DNA from: Marinoscillum sp040222955
Lineage (GTDB): Bacteria > Bacteroidota > Bacteroidia > Cytophagales > Cyclobacteriaceae
DNA: 64,000 nt
Assembly (NCBI RefSeq): GCF_040222955.1
Contig: NZ_JAVKCA010000013.1
Coordinates: forward strand, 124,001-188,000
Direction of reading: 5' to 3'
Position numbers and translations under genes: made by a program. The notes beneath the pieces were generated by a model, which saw nothing but the letters and a program-made list of their open reading frames with translations, did no database searches and was not told the origin of the DNA. Shown here one piece after another: positions 24,283 through 32,145 of the stretch. The first letter of the stretch is position 1. Each line of letters opens with the position of its first letter.

Positions 24283-24901
24283 GATGTACCTCCTTTTCTG
24301 CAAAATAGATGTAACCCGCACCGGACTGTTTCTTTTCAAAGCCCAGCCCCATCAGGTGCTTTTCATAGACCGGGCGGGTCTTATCATCCAGGCTCATCCA
24401 AAAATCACGATCCCAGCCCTGGGGAAACTTAGGCGCGCGCTGATCCGGGAAGCCGTTCATGGCAAAGTCCTTGGTGACATTTATCCGCTGGATGTAGTTT
24501 TCTATCGTGAATACGTACACACCAGGAGACTCAAAGAAGGTGGCCAGCAGCTTCTTGTTTACCGGCACGTTTTTAATATTCGCCTTCTCTTTGTCTGACG
24601 AATTGTAGGCCATACCCCGGTAATGCTTAAATGCCATGCCGAAAAGGATAATCTTATCCTGCTGGGTTTTGGCCTCCTCCAGCTCCTTCCTGCTCACCTC
24701 ATGCATCTGGTGGCGTACGAAAAAGCAGTTGTAATCCTTCAGCTTCTTTTCCTCAGAGGGGAGCCCCTCCAGAAACTTCGACTGGATATAGCCGGGGACA
24801 CCCTTATCGGGTAGCTGGATCATCCACAGGGCATGATCCCTAAAGGCCAGGTATACATGATACCCGACAAATGATAGTTTGTAAGTGTTCAGATCAGTCA
24901 T
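24275..24901 (-). CDS. Early protein of unknown function, 208 aa
   Basis: A soluble protein with a beta-rich N-terminus (YKLSFVGYHVYLAFRDHALW) and a charged C-terminal part ending GYIYFAEKEVHHG. No known motif was found. It is part of the overlapping early operon, 8 bp into the next gene, and its last codons form the SD of that gene. No SD precedes its own ATG (AACAAAAAATT), in contrast to its neighbours. Confidence 0.6.
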   Translation of the reverse strand: MTDLNTYKLSFVGYHVYLAFRDHALWMIQLPDKGVPGYIQSKFLEGLPSEEKKLKDYNCFFVRHQMHEVSRKELEEAKTQQDKIILFGMAFKHYRGMAYNSSDKEKANIKNVPVNKKLLATFFESPGVYVFTIENYIQRINVTKDFAMNGFPDQRAPKFPQGWDRDFWMSLDDKTRPVYEKHLMGLGFEKKQSGAGYIYFAEKEVHHG

Positions 24902-24913
24902 AATTTTTTGTTA

Positions 24914-25180
24914 TCAGTAGTTGTCAATCACGTGGTGGTAGATCACAGAGGCCTGATCAGCGTCAAAGGCCTCCAGATGCAGATCCGTAGCCACCAGTAT
25001 CTTATAGATATAGTTGGGTGATATAAAGTAGTTGGTGTGAATAAACTTGCGGCACCAATCAGCCGTATGGCTTTTCTCCTTGCGGAGGTAGTTCCACACC
25101 AGCATGATTTCCTGATTGCGCCTGAGGAGCGTTTCGTTATCCCAGGTTGATGCGCTTCGTTCCTTGTATTGATTAGCCAC
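24914..25180 (-). CDS. Early protein of unknown function, 88 aa (GTG start)
   Basis: It starts at GTG with an AAGGAAA purine stretch upstream and overlaps the previous gene by 8 bp. The product is a small, mostly helical soluble protein (RNQEIMLVWNYLRKEKSHT; NYFISPNYIYKILVAT). No domain is recognised; a small DNA- or RNA-binding role is possible. Confidence 0.55.
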   Translation of the reverse strand: MANQYKERSASTWDNETLLRRNQEIMLVWNYLRKEKSHTADWCRKFIHTNYFISPNYIYKILVATDLHLEAFDADQASVIYHHVIDNY

Positions 25181-25652
25181 CGGTTTCCTTTTTAGTGATG
25201 AGTTTTAGCTGCGACAGTGTGATTCTGAGTTCGTTCTTATCCATCTCCTCCATGGGCTTGCGCACTTTGCACCTATGGCTCATACACCACTCGTTCACAT
25301 TGTGCTTATTGATCACTGAGGGGTGCCTGCCGGAGAGGTCACAGTTCTTGCGGGCGTTTCGGTGCCAGCCCAGGCGATAGCCCTGAGACAGCAGCGCCCG
25401 GCGCATAAGCTGTAGGGAGTCCTCCTCTGTTTTGCTCTCCAGGTGCTCTATCATCCGGGCGGCCTCCTCATCCAGGAGCTGCCTGGAGCTGGTAAAGCCG
25501 CGCGCACTGAAGGCGCTGCAAATGTCCGCCCGTGTCTCCTTATCATTCAGCCCAAGGCGGCCAAGGAGCATGTGAATGCGCCTCAGCTGGCCGGGCTTGA
25601 TAAGTACCTCAGGGTCAGTCAGCATCTTGTGTGTTATCAGCTCCTGGTTCAT
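25173..25652 (-). CDS. GemA-like (Mu gp16/DUF1018-type) early regulator, tentative
   Basis: The 159-aa protein contains GQLRRIHMLLGRLGLNDKET (about 21-40), then FTSSRQLLDEEAARMIEHLE. This is the pattern of GemA/DUF1018 proteins of Mu-like phages: a His-containing helix, LGL, then a 'Ss..l...ea..vi..l' helix. GemA modulates expression of host and phage genes in Mu. The C-terminal half carries a Cys/His pattern (NARKNCDLSGRHPS; EWCMSHRCK) that could bind zinc. The start overlaps the 3' end of the upstream gene by 38 bp. Confidence 0.5.
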   Translation of the reverse strand: MNQELITHKMLTDPEVLIKPGQLRRIHMLLGRLGLNDKETRADICSAFSARGFTSSRQLLDEEAARMIEHLESKTEEDSLQLMRRALLSQGYRLGWHRNARKNCDLSGRHPSVINKHNVNEWCMSHRCKVRKPMEEMDKNELRITLSQLKLITKKETGG

Positions 25653-25974
25653 CGGTAGTGGTTTTTAGTTTTACATGTACCCGGTACATATGCTGTACAG
25701 CATCTATGCGGTATGGCTCCTTGCCATTGCGCTCGTAGGCTTTGGAAAACCCCGGCTTAGCTATGTCAGTGAGCAGGTGATCACACTCCAGGTGCTTCCT
25801 GCCGGAGGGTGACTTCACTATCACGGTTTCAAACTTCCGTGCTTTGTCCTCTTCGTACAGATCCGCCCGGTCTATCTTGGTCAGGGGAATGAAGAGGATG
25901 CGCATAATACCAGCCTCGAGGAGTGCGTACTCCTCGGCTGATGGTGTTTTGAATTCAAAGGTTCCTTTTCTCAT
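25615..25974 (-). CDS. Early protein of unknown function, 119 aa
   Basis: A soluble alpha/beta protein (MRILFIPLTKIDRADLY; FETVIVKSPSGRKHLECD) with an acidic tail (TDEPGADNTQDAD). No motif is recognised. It overlaps its neighbours (4 bp upstream, 38 bp downstream), so it belongs to the early operon. Confidence 0.55.
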   Translation of the reverse strand: MRKGTFEFKTPSAEEYALLEAGIMRILFIPLTKIDRADLYEEDKARKFETVIVKSPSGRKHLECDHLLTDIAKPGFSKAYERNGKEPYRIDAVQHMYRVHVKLKTTTDEPGADNTQDAD

Positions 25975-26390
25975 AATATTACTTTGGTTACGATTGGGTA
26001 AAGGGTCATTCCTTCTAGCTCCTCAGGCTCGATGCCCAGCTTCACGGACACTGAGCTTTCGGATAGTTTACCTAGTGATTTCATCACTTTCACACTCAGG
26101 TCAGTATTGTTGAAGTACACAGACTTCACGATGGATCTCTTAGCTCCGTTGGACTCAGACAGGTCAAAGGCATTCGCGTCACTCTTGTCGGTGATTTTCA
26201 AATACCAGTTTTCAGGCTTATCCTCATCCTGTAGCAGTACCACCCGGTGAACACCCGGCTTCAGCTTCAGCTCACGGACAGCCCCGGCGCTTAAAAGGAT
26301 CTTACCGCCCTTCGCTGTGAAGCGAATGGACGGCTTTAGGCCCTTGCTGGCTACCATCAGGTTTTCTTTGTTATAGGCTTTCAGCTTCAT
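25971..26390 (-). CDS. Early protein of unknown function next to gam, 139 aa
   Basis: The product is beta-rich: MVASKGLKPSIRFTAKGGKI, then LSAGAVRELKLKPG, which reads like the swapped-hairpin or AbrB-like start of some phage proteins. The central SNGAKRSIVKSVYFNNTD is basic, compatible with nucleic-acid binding. It has a good SD (GAGGAGGTGCGATC) and overlaps gam by 4 bp, so co-regulation with gam is clear. The function is not recognised. Confidence 0.55.
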   Translation of the reverse strand: MKLKAYNKENLMVASKGLKPSIRFTAKGGKILLSAGAVRELKLKPGVHRVVLLQDEDKPENWYLKITDKSDANAFDLSESNGAKRSIVKSVYFNNTDLSVKVMKSLGKLSESSVSVKLGIEPEELEGMTLYPIVTKVIL

Positions 26391-26914
26391 GATCGCACCT
26401 CCTCTTCCTTTGGTTCCACAAAAAAGGTTTCCTGCTGGATCACTTCTATCCCGGCCAGATCCTTCAGTTGGTTCATGATCACTTTGTCTTCACGGCTCTC
26501 AATGATCTTGTCCTTATTGATCTCCACCTTCACGCGGATAAAGGCCTTGAGCCCTTCGTCCTTCAGCGTTTTCAGGATGGTGTCCCAGGTGACCTTTGAG
26601 GGCTTGGATACTTTGGGAGTGCCTGTGCGAAATCCAATGATGCCATGCGTCCAGTTAAGGCTTTTCTTCTTTTCGAATAGCGTGGATCTGTTCTCCTCAG
26701 CGTAGCGCTTCAGCAGTTCCAGGTTATGGTCATAGTCCACTCTGGTTTTCTCTATCCTGAGAGTAAACTTCTCGCGGATTTTCTGCACCTCCAGCTCCAT
26801 TTCGGCTTCTATGCCCTTCAGTCTGCTGGAGGCCTCAGCAAAAGCCTTCATTGATTCGTGCGCCTCAGCTTCTGAGGGCGCGACTGTTACTAGTTTTTTA
26901 GCTCTTTGTGCCAT
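26387..26914 (-). CDS. gam: Gam, host-nuclease inhibitor (Mu Gam-like)
   Basis: The 175-aa protein has the Mu Gam layout: a long N-terminal coiled coil (EASSRLKGIEAEMELEVQKI), a second helix ending YAEENRSTLFE, the conserved turn KKSLNWTHGIIGFRTGTPKV, and the C-terminal sheet/helix QQETFFVEPKEEEV. Gam binds DNA ends as a Ku-like dimer and protects transposing phage DNA from exonucleases such as RecBCD. It is strong support for Mu-type replication. Confidence 0.92.
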   Translation of the reverse strand: MAQRAKKLVTVAPSEAEAHESMKAFAEASSRLKGIEAEMELEVQKIREKFTLRIEKTRVDYDHNLELLKRYAEENRSTLFEKKKSLNWTHGIIGFRTGTPKVSKPSKVTWDTILKTLKDEGLKAFIRVKVEINKDKIIESREDKVIMNQLKDLAGIEVIQQETFFVEPKEEEVRS

Positions 26915-26935
26915 AATTAGAATATTGATAATTGG

Positions 26936-27226
26936 TTACAAAATGTGTTGATGCTTTAGAGTTCGGAAAATGCAAATGGGGTCAATGACTTGATCCGAGG
27001 TAACCTTCCGTTTCAAAAGACTGGTAAGGCTTTCTGATTCGCCCCATACCGCTATTTCGCTTTTATCACCAACCAGATCACAAAATCCGGCGGAAAGAAG
27101 AAGGCTTCCGGGTATCGATTTGGATGCCCCTAGCCATATATCTGAATGATTAAACAGCCCATTAAACAGGATTGCGCGAGGCTCCAAGTTTGGCGGCTTT
27201 ACAATAATGTATTTTAGATCTCTCAT
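26936..27226 (-). CDS. Early protein of unknown function, 96 aa
   Basis: I chose ATG 27226 (MRDLKYIIVKPP), which follows an A/T-rich stretch, over an in-frame ATG 27 bp upstream; neither has a clear SD. The product looks globular (LFNGLFNHSDIWLGASKSIP; CDLVGDKSEIAVWGES) and resembles a small enzyme-like or stress-type fold, but no family can be named. It is separated from gam by 21 bp. Confidence 0.5.
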   Translation of the reverse strand: MRDLKYIIVKPPNLEPRAILFNGLFNHSDIWLGASKSIPGSLLLSAGFCDLVGDKSEIAVWGESESLTSLLKRKVTSDQVIDPICIFRTLKHQHIL

Positions 27227-27323
27227 AGTTTTAAATTGGTATGATGTGGCCATGGCCTTAGAGTGTCCCGTAGCAGGGGAAAAATGCTAAAACCCCGCCA
27301 TGCACTCGCCCGGTGGTAATGCT

Positions 27324-27614
27324 TCACCTTATTTGCTTTTTGTTATTCCTCACAGTCACCCCATCGTGGTGTTTACTCTTATGCACCATATCACGGCGGA
27401 TATGCTCCAGGTGCCTGATCAGCTTATCCAGCTTGTGTACATTAGTGAGGCTCACCACAAAGGCGATATGCCCCGGGATGTGCTGGCTCTGCATGATCTT
27501 CTCTGGAGAGTTCCACCATGCCACCACGGCAAACTTTCGGCTAAACAGCACGATGAAGAGTGCCACTACTCTGCGCCCCTGAGCGCGAAACCAGATTTTT
27601 GCGGATAGATTCAT
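27324..27614 (-). CDS. Small protein with one membrane segment, 96 aa
   Basis: Residues about 15-34 are hydrophobic (RVVALFIVLFSRKFAVVAWW), while the rest is basic and His-rich (LIRHLEHIRRDMVHKSKHHDG). Its ATG overlaps the stop of the upstream gene (ATGA), supporting translation. Rightward frames here are shadows of this gene. The role is unknown. The 97 bp to the next gene downstream hold no further ORF. Confidence 0.5.
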   Translation of the reverse strand: MNLSAKIWFRAQGRRVVALFIVLFSRKFAVVAWWNSPEKIMQSQHIPGHIAFVVSLTNVHKLDKLIRHLEHIRRDMVHKSKHHDGVTVRNNKKQIR

Positions 27615-28048
27615 TTTACAAGGGTTTTTATGAGTTGGTGATAAGTCAGATGCACGAGCTGTTCATCTATGTAGTAGTTCTCCCTGGAGGCCTCGTGGTA
27701 GTCCTTCCAGTAGGCGAGTCTGCGCTCTTCGGATTCGGCGTTCACCTGTACACGATCGCGCATCTCCAGATAGTGCGTAGACTGGCGCACATCAAACCGG
27801 AGATTGCTCACATAGAGCTCATCCACCCGTAGCCATTGGTTACTCCACCAGTTCCAAAACTGTGAGGTCTTAGGCATCACCTCCAGGCCGTAGGCATCCA
27901 CGCCCATGACTTTCTCCAGAAACTCATAGGCCGTCTCAAACCTGATGGTGTTCAGCTCCTCCCAGCTCAGGCCGGTAAGGGCGCAGATCTCAGCGTCCAT
28001 TCGCAAAATGGCCGCCTCTATCTGGGTCAGTGTTTTCGTTTTGCTCAT
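27611..28048 (-). CDS. Early protein of unknown function, 145 aa
   Basis: A helical, aromatic- and acid-rich protein (RFETAYEFLEKVMG; SQFWNWWSNQWLRVDELYVS). It has no membrane segment or known motif. It shares its first base with the stop of the ASCH-like gene upstream and overlaps the downstream gene by 4 bp. Compact helical proteins like this are common in Mu-like early regions, but I cannot assign one. Confidence 0.55.
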   Translation of the reverse strand: MSKTKTLTQIEAAILRMDAEICALTGLSWEELNTIRFETAYEFLEKVMGVDAYGLEVMPKTSQFWNWWSNQWLRVDELYVSNLRFDVRQSTHYLEMRDRVQVNAESEERRLAYWKDYHEASRENYYIDEQLVHLTYHQLIKTLVK

Positions 28049-28530
28049 CAGTATTTTAGGTTAGTCCAGTGAATGATATAGCCTGAGAAACCTTCATTAA
28101 AATAGATGGCGAACTCAGCGAAATTTGAAAAACCATCGTTCCATGCAAGTTTTTGCATTTCTGCAAATGAGAGCTTTCGACCATCTATTTTAACAACAGT
28201 CTCGCCAAGGTAGAATCCGGGCGTTATTTCAATTTCCTGCTTGGATTTACAAGTAGTGATCGGAGCAAACTGGTAGCGGTGTGGTGTGCGGTTACCCACC
28301 ACAAAGTGGATGTCCATGCCTGCCCTCCATCGATCTTTTTTATCTTCTCTGATAGTATGATACTTTGGTTTTTCCATCGCACAGAACCATGGGTAATTAG
28401 GAAAAGTCTCAAAGAAAATCTGACGTTGAACTACATAAGTCATGTATGGCATGGAAGCCAATATCTTCTCAGGAAAGTGAGTAGGCACCTTTTTTGCCTT
28501 ATCAAAGTATAGTAGGAATCCTAGTGTCAT
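28048..28530 (-). CDS. ASCH/PUA-like phage protein
   Basis: The 160-aa product has the ASCH-type pattern KYHTIREDKKDRWRAGMDIH (about 55-74), followed by a strand and CKSKQEIEI. Such domains bind RNA or modified nucleotides and occur in small phage proteins of unknown detailed role. The C-terminal SFAEMQKLAWNDGFSNFAEF fits the helical end of this family. It overlaps the P-loop ATPase gene by 4 bp. Confidence 0.6.
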   Translation of the reverse strand: MTLGFLLYFDKAKKVPTHFPEKILASMPYMTYVVQRQIFFETFPNYPWFCAMEKPKYHTIREDKKDRWRAGMDIHFVVGNRTPHRYQFAPITTCKSKQEIEITPGFYLGETVVKIDGRKLSFAEMQKLAWNDGFSNFAEFAIYFNEGFSGYIIHWTNLKY

Positions 28531-29180
28531 AGCAGTCTCATTTGTCCGTTAGATTTCTTGCCTGTGGCTTTTCGGTATCCCTCCTCCCAGATGGTGAAGG
28601 GCTTGCTGCCGCCGAAGCGGCTGGAGCTGGTGATAGCCTGAAAATTTTCCACCCTCACTTTGATGTCGCACAGGTGGCGGATAGGCTTGTTTTGGTTGAA
28701 GTGTGCAGCATAGGCCACCAGTATGATGATCTTCGCCTCAAACTCCTGGAGGAGTTCTTGTACCTCCTTCACCGTCAGTGGCCACATGCTGATGCTGTCT
28801 ATGATCATCACCCGGGGACGGCTGTTTTTCATCTTTGCCTTGTACAGATCCCAGTCGCGTAGCTTCTTTTCGTATATAAATTTGCCAGGCTCCAGCTCAT
28901 CAAAGCGGTGCCGGACAGCGCTCTCGCGGATCTGAGTGTGCTTACCCTGCTCCACACCGTTCAGGCTTACCTTGCCTATATGGGTGGCCAGCATCTTGGT
29001 GAGCTGCATGATGTAGTCAGTTTTGCCGTGTCCGGCTTCACCGTCTACATACATGTACCATTGCTTCTGGGGAAACTCACCCAGGTGATCACGCCACGCC
29101 TGAGGGATGCCCTCAGCCAGGTCAAATTTCCAGTTGAGGATTTCATTTACCCCTGCGCCTTTAGGTGATTTAGTAGCCAT
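28527..29180 (-). CDS. P-loop ATPase of RecA/AAA type
   Basis: The 217-aa protein has Walker A GEAGHGKTDY (47-56) and Walker B RVMIIDSIS (123-131), and a later strand KIIILVAYA followed by polar residues like a sensor. The C-terminal DIKVRVENFQAI and SRFGGSKPFTIWEEGY resemble RecA-like/DnaB-type phage ATPases. In an early Mu-like operon it may act in recombination or DNA delivery; the role is inferred. The start has a good SD, AAAGGAGGAGCC. Confidence 0.7.
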   Translation of the reverse strand: MATKSPKGAGVNEILNWKFDLAEGIPQAWRDHLGEFPQKQWYMYVDGEAGHGKTDYIMQLTKMLATHIGKVSLNGVEQGKHTQIRESAVRHRFDELEPGKFIYEKKLRDWDLYKAKMKNSRPRVMIIDSISMWPLTVKEVQELLQEFEAKIIILVAYAAHFNQNKPIRHLCDIKVRVENFQAITSSSRFGGSKPFTIWEEGYRKATGKKSNGQMRLL

Positions 29181-29370
29181 TGGCTCCTCCTTTCTCTACC
29201 CACATATCGGCCATATAGTCCGACTGTAGCCCGGGGAAAAGCCCCTCCATAAATTCTTCATAGGCCATCATGGCCGTGTAGATCAGCCACAGTGGCGCGG
29301 TAGTGACCGCCATGGCCACGCTGATCCAGGTGAGTATTATTGCCAGTATTAGGTTTAAAATGTCCTTCAT
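29170..29370 (-). CDS. Small hydrophobic protein, 66 aa
   Basis: The first 40 residues contain two close hydrophobic segments (ILNLILAIILTWISVAMAV, then LWLIYTAMMAYEEF), and a soluble tail follows. The gene overlaps the ATPase start by 11 bp. It is a small membrane protein of unknown function, in an operon that encodes several. Confidence 0.5.
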   Translation of the reverse strand: MKDILNLILAIILTWISVAMAVTTAPLWLIYTAMMAYEEFMEGLFPGLQSDYMADMWVEKGGANGY

Positions 29371-29381
29371 TGTCGTTTCGT

Positions 29382-29774
29382 TTAAGTCAGCAGTTTGTGT
29401 ATCTGGTTGAGGATCACCGCCAGTGCGGGCCGGTGATCCTTCACCATTTGCAGTGGATTCAGAGCGGCCCAGTAGACCAGGGCCTCTGCCTTGGTGAGCT
29501 TCACGCTGTACTTAGCGCTGGGCGTATACAAAGACCTCAGTGGGCTGTCACCCTGCTTGATCAGGCGGTTGTACAGATCCAGCAGTATGGCCTCATAGAG
29601 CAGGGTCATTACACCACTCTGGTTGGTGACTTTGCCCAGTGACTTATCAGCACCCATCACGCAGTACTGATCCACGATGTACCTCAGCGCCACACAGAAG
29701 TCATCCATTGCGCTGTGGTCAAGCTTCAGGCATACCTTCAGCTCCTTGTTCTGAGTGATAGTTACTTTGCCCAT
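29382..29774 (-). CDS. Early protein of unknown function, 130 aa
   Basis: ATG 29774 (MGKVTITQNKELK) is preferred to the upstream ATG, which would add 19 low-complexity residues inside the neighbouring gene. The product is a helical soluble protein (DHSAMDDFCVALRYIVDQYC; LTKAEALVYWAALNPLQ) with no recognised domain. It overlaps the upstream membrane-protein gene by 13 bp. Confidence 0.55.
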   Translation of the reverse strand: MGKVTITQNKELKVCLKLDHSAMDDFCVALRYIVDQYCVMGADKSLGKVTNQSGVMTLLYEAILLDLYNRLIKQGDSPLRSLYTPSAKYSVKLTKAEALVYWAALNPLQMVKDHRPALAVILNQIHKLLT

Positions 29775-29980
29775 TTTCCTGCCTCGGTTTTGATCATCAG
29801 TAGTATGCTCACTATGAGCAGTAGCGGCCACAGTATCCCCATCAGCAGATTCATGAAGTGCCAGATGTATATTTCGGCAGGGTCATCTCCCTGCCTGGGA
29901 GCGGAGTTACCCTTGAGGCCGTGCATGATCACCAGACCCATACCAAAGAAGTAGACCGCATCTAAGAATAGCCAGATCAT
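29762..29980 (-). CDS. Small two-TM membrane protein, 72 aa
   Basis: Hydrophobic segments at residues 2-20 (WLFLDAVYFFGMGLVIM) and 46-64 (LLMGILWPLLLIVSILLM) are joined by a polar loop with GKSNSAPRQGDD-like character (actual text KGNSAPRQGDD). It has a strong SD (AAAAGGAGGTGAATC) and overlaps the HD-domain gene by 4 bp. It is an early membrane protein of unknown role; superinfection exclusion or membrane remodelling are possible. Confidence 0.55.
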   Translation of the reverse strand: MIWLFLDAVYFFGMGLVIMHGLKGNSAPRQGDDPAEIYIWHFMNLLMGILWPLLLIVSILLMIKTEAGKWAK

Positions 29981-30540
29981 GATTCACCTCCTTTTAACTC
30001 TATGAAAACGGCAATAAAACAGTCAAAGCAAACATCAGGCTGCATAGACATTTGAGGGCCATAATCCACATTACAGCCTTTAGTGCTAGTACTGAAAAAG
30101 AATCGGTGCTCTACTTCCAGGGCTTCCCTATCAAATGGTTTTACCCTTTCCATCAAAGCCAGATCCAGCCCAAACTTTTCGCAAATCACGGCCATAAATC
30201 GACCTTCAATCTCACCATAGGCATCACCAAGGATTACTTTCAGGGGTTTGATTATATCCTGGATGTATGCCTCCGAGGCATCATGCATCAGACCATGAAG
30301 TCTGAATAGGTTACTGCCGCCATTCGACTTGATCAGATTGGACACAAACAAGGAATGCTGACCAACTGAGTATAAATGCGGTGTATGGCCTCCAAATCGG
30401 CAGATCATACCAAGTGAGTGAGCTATATCCTCAATGGTGATCATATCCGGTGTAGGATTATGAATTGATACCTTTATACCAGAATGGGTATTAAAATACC
30501 CATCGTAAACCGAGTGTACAGGGTGTAATGATCTATCCAC
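29977..30540 (-). CDS. HD-domain nucleotide phosphohydrolase (YfbR-like)
   Basis: The 187-aa protein carries the HD-superfamily ligands: GGHTPHLYSVGQHSLFVS (H then QH, about 51-68), LMHDASEAYIQDIIKPLK (the HD pair, about 84-102) and a later Asp near VKPFDREAL. This matches the 5'-deoxynucleotidase group found in phages, which shifts dNTP pools or removes modified nucleotides. It starts at GTG behind a strong SD (AAGGAGGAGGTGAATT) and overlaps the upstream gene by 8 bp. Confidence 0.8.
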   Translation of the reverse strand: MDRSLHPVHSVYDGYFNTHSGIKVSIHNPTPDMITIEDIAHSLGMICRFGGHTPHLYSVGQHSLFVSNLIKSNGGSNLFRLHGLMHDASEAYIQDIIKPLKVILGDAYGEIEGRFMAVICEKFGLDLALMERVKPFDREALEVEHRFFFSTSTKGCNVDYGPQMSMQPDVCFDCFIAVFIELKGGES

Positions 30541-31177
30541 AATTCACCTCCTCCTTGTTTAGCTCCAGATCTCTGATGAGTGCGTCCACTGCGTCAGGCA
30601 GTTTGTACATGCCCTGTAGCTTTTTCAGTACTATGATGGTGGTCTGATCATGCTTGCGCAGAGCTTCATTGATCAGCATTTTTACCTGAGTGGCGTTGTA
30701 TAGCTCCTCAGATTTGGCGTATAGCCCGGCCTTAGCATCCCGGAGGGTTTCCCGGTGGCCGTTCTCAAAAGCTTGCTGCTCTATCAGCTCCATTTGCTCT
30801 GGAGTCTTTACAAAGCCTGCCTCGGATGCCCAGGTAATTTCGCCTACTTTAGAGGCTTCTGCCAAAGCCTTTAACCGGGTCATTTTATTTTTTTCAAGTT
30901 CCTCAGGTGTAGGAAGTCTCAAATTATTAATGAGTTGACCATACAAGTGTTTCCACTCAGGTTGAGTGGCCACCACATACCTGGCATGTGGCTTGCTGAA
31001 AGAACCAAAGTCACAGACTTTATACAAGTCGTCCGATCCGATTGGTCGCTGACTATTTAATTGACAAGCCAGTTTAAATGCTACTGCATAGTCTATATGT
31101 ATCCTGGCATCCAGTGTAGGGAAGTCAACCACTTCCCGCTGATCACTGATTACTGATTTACTGATTACTTTTTCCAT
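30533..31177 (-). CDS. Early protein of unknown function downstream of muB, 214 aa
   Basis: The N-terminal half is globular (FPTLDARIHIDYAVAFKLAC; KPHARYVVATQPEWKHLYG). From about residue 93 the protein is helical and charged (EELEKNKMTRLKALAEASKV). No family is recognised. A phased GTTTAAC pair lies directly at its start codon (31178-31195), between it and muB, suggesting regulation separate from or additional to the A-B genes. Confidence 0.55.
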   Translation of the reverse strand: MEKVISKSVISDQREVVDFPTLDARIHIDYAVAFKLACQLNSQRPIGSDDLYKVCDFGSFSKPHARYVVATQPEWKHLYGQLINNLRLPTPEELEKNKMTRLKALAEASKVGEITWASEAGFVKTPEQMELIEQQAFENGHRETLRDAKAGLYAKSEELYNATQVKMLINEALRKHDQTTIIVLKKLQGMYKLPDAVDALIRDLELNKEEVNCG

Positions 31178-31195
31178 GTTTAACAGTCGTTTAAA
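31178..31195 (-). promoter_or_regulatory. Phased tandem motif GTTTAAC-N4-GTTTAAA
   Basis: The 7-mers start at 31178 and 31189, 11 bp apart, spanning the 13-bp gap between the start codon at 31177 and the muB stop. Same motif family as at 1328. Confidence 0.35.
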
Positions 31196-32126
31196 GGGGT
31201 TTGAATAATGATTCTACTTCTTTCACAGTCACTTCCTTATCCTGTATGATCAGGTGGTCATGAATGTCCTTCACGTACTCACTGAGGCGGCCAAAGTCCT
31301 GCACCCGATCGGTGATCCAGGCAATCACTTCGTCATTCTCAATGCCGTGCTCTATCAGCCCGTTGATGGTATAGTCCGGGGAGTAAGATCCCAGTCGCAG
31401 TGTGTAGTTGCGGAAGCGCCTCCAGAGCTGAGGCCCTAGCTTGCGGTTATTCTGGCTGGCGGCTTTCAGGTAGGCTATTAGCCCCATGCCGCACAGTATA
31501 AACCCGGCCTGCTGGTAGGTAGCGTCTTCAATGTCCTTGACCACCAGTAGCATGTCCATGCTCGGGTTCTCAAACTCGTCGATGATGATGAGGATTCCGG
31601 GAGTCTCCAGTATCTTCTTGGTGATGGCGTTGAGCTTCACGGTATTGCTCACCCGCTTTTCAAAGCTGATATGGAGCTTATCCAATAGGAGCTGTATCAG
31701 ATCCTTACCTTTCATCAGGCTGGTACACTTCACATACACCACGTTTTCATTCTCAGCGGCGTACTTTTCAAGGGTGTATGTCTTCGTCATACCGCTGGCC
31801 TTGCTGTCTATGATGAAGCGGCGGTGCATCTTTTGGGTGAAGGCACAGGCCTTAAGGATGCGCCGGTGTGGCTCACTGTTGAAGTGTGGCCGAAACTCCA
31901 GCTGGAGGCCGATCTCAGCCGCTATCCGGTAAAACACCTTATCGCTGATCGGGCTGGGCGCTCGTTCCGCGTGGTTGATCTGAAACACCTCCTTGCAGAT
32001 GTTACTCATGTAGGCCTTATTGATACCCACGGCATCACTCAGCTTCGCCTGTGAGCGATCCTTTGATTTGGCCACCCACATATTTGCGGCCTTGCTTACT
32101 TCTTTCTTTTGTTTGTTCGTTAGCAT
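31191..32126 (-). CDS. MuB-like AAA+ transposition target-capture ATPase
   Basis: The 311-aa protein has an N-terminal HTH (about 10-47, RSQAKLSDAVGINKAYMSNI) followed by an AAA domain, as in MuB. The Walker B motif is clear (ILIIIDEFEN, 178-187). The Walker A loop is altered: DSKASGMTKTYTL (107-119) in place of GxxGxGKT, keeping the KT but losing the usual glycine spacing. MuB binds DNA non-specifically, presents targets to MuA and gives immunity near the ends. It lies 20 bp after the muA stop. Confidence 0.88.
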   Translation of the reverse strand: MLTNKQKKEVSKAANMWVAKSKDRSQAKLSDAVGINKAYMSNICKEVFQINHAERAPSPISDKVFYRIAAEIGLQLEFRPHFNSEPHRRILKACAFTQKMHRRFIIDSKASGMTKTYTLEKYAAENENVVYVKCTSLMKGKDLIQLLLDKLHISFEKRVSNTVKLNAITKKILETPGILIIIDEFENPSMDMLLVVKDIEDATYQQAGFILCGMGLIAYLKAASQNNRKLGPQLWRRFRNYTLRLGSYSPDYTINGLIEHGIENDEVIAWITDRVQDFGRLSEYVKDIHDHLIIQDKEVTVKEVESLFKPL

Positions 32127-32145
32127 ATTTATTATAGTTTATCAG

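Noticed and set aside
27300..27608. Plus-strand ORFs of about 90-100 aa at 27.3-27.8 kb
   Set aside because: Antisense to early genes that are tied together by ATGA overlaps on the minus strand.
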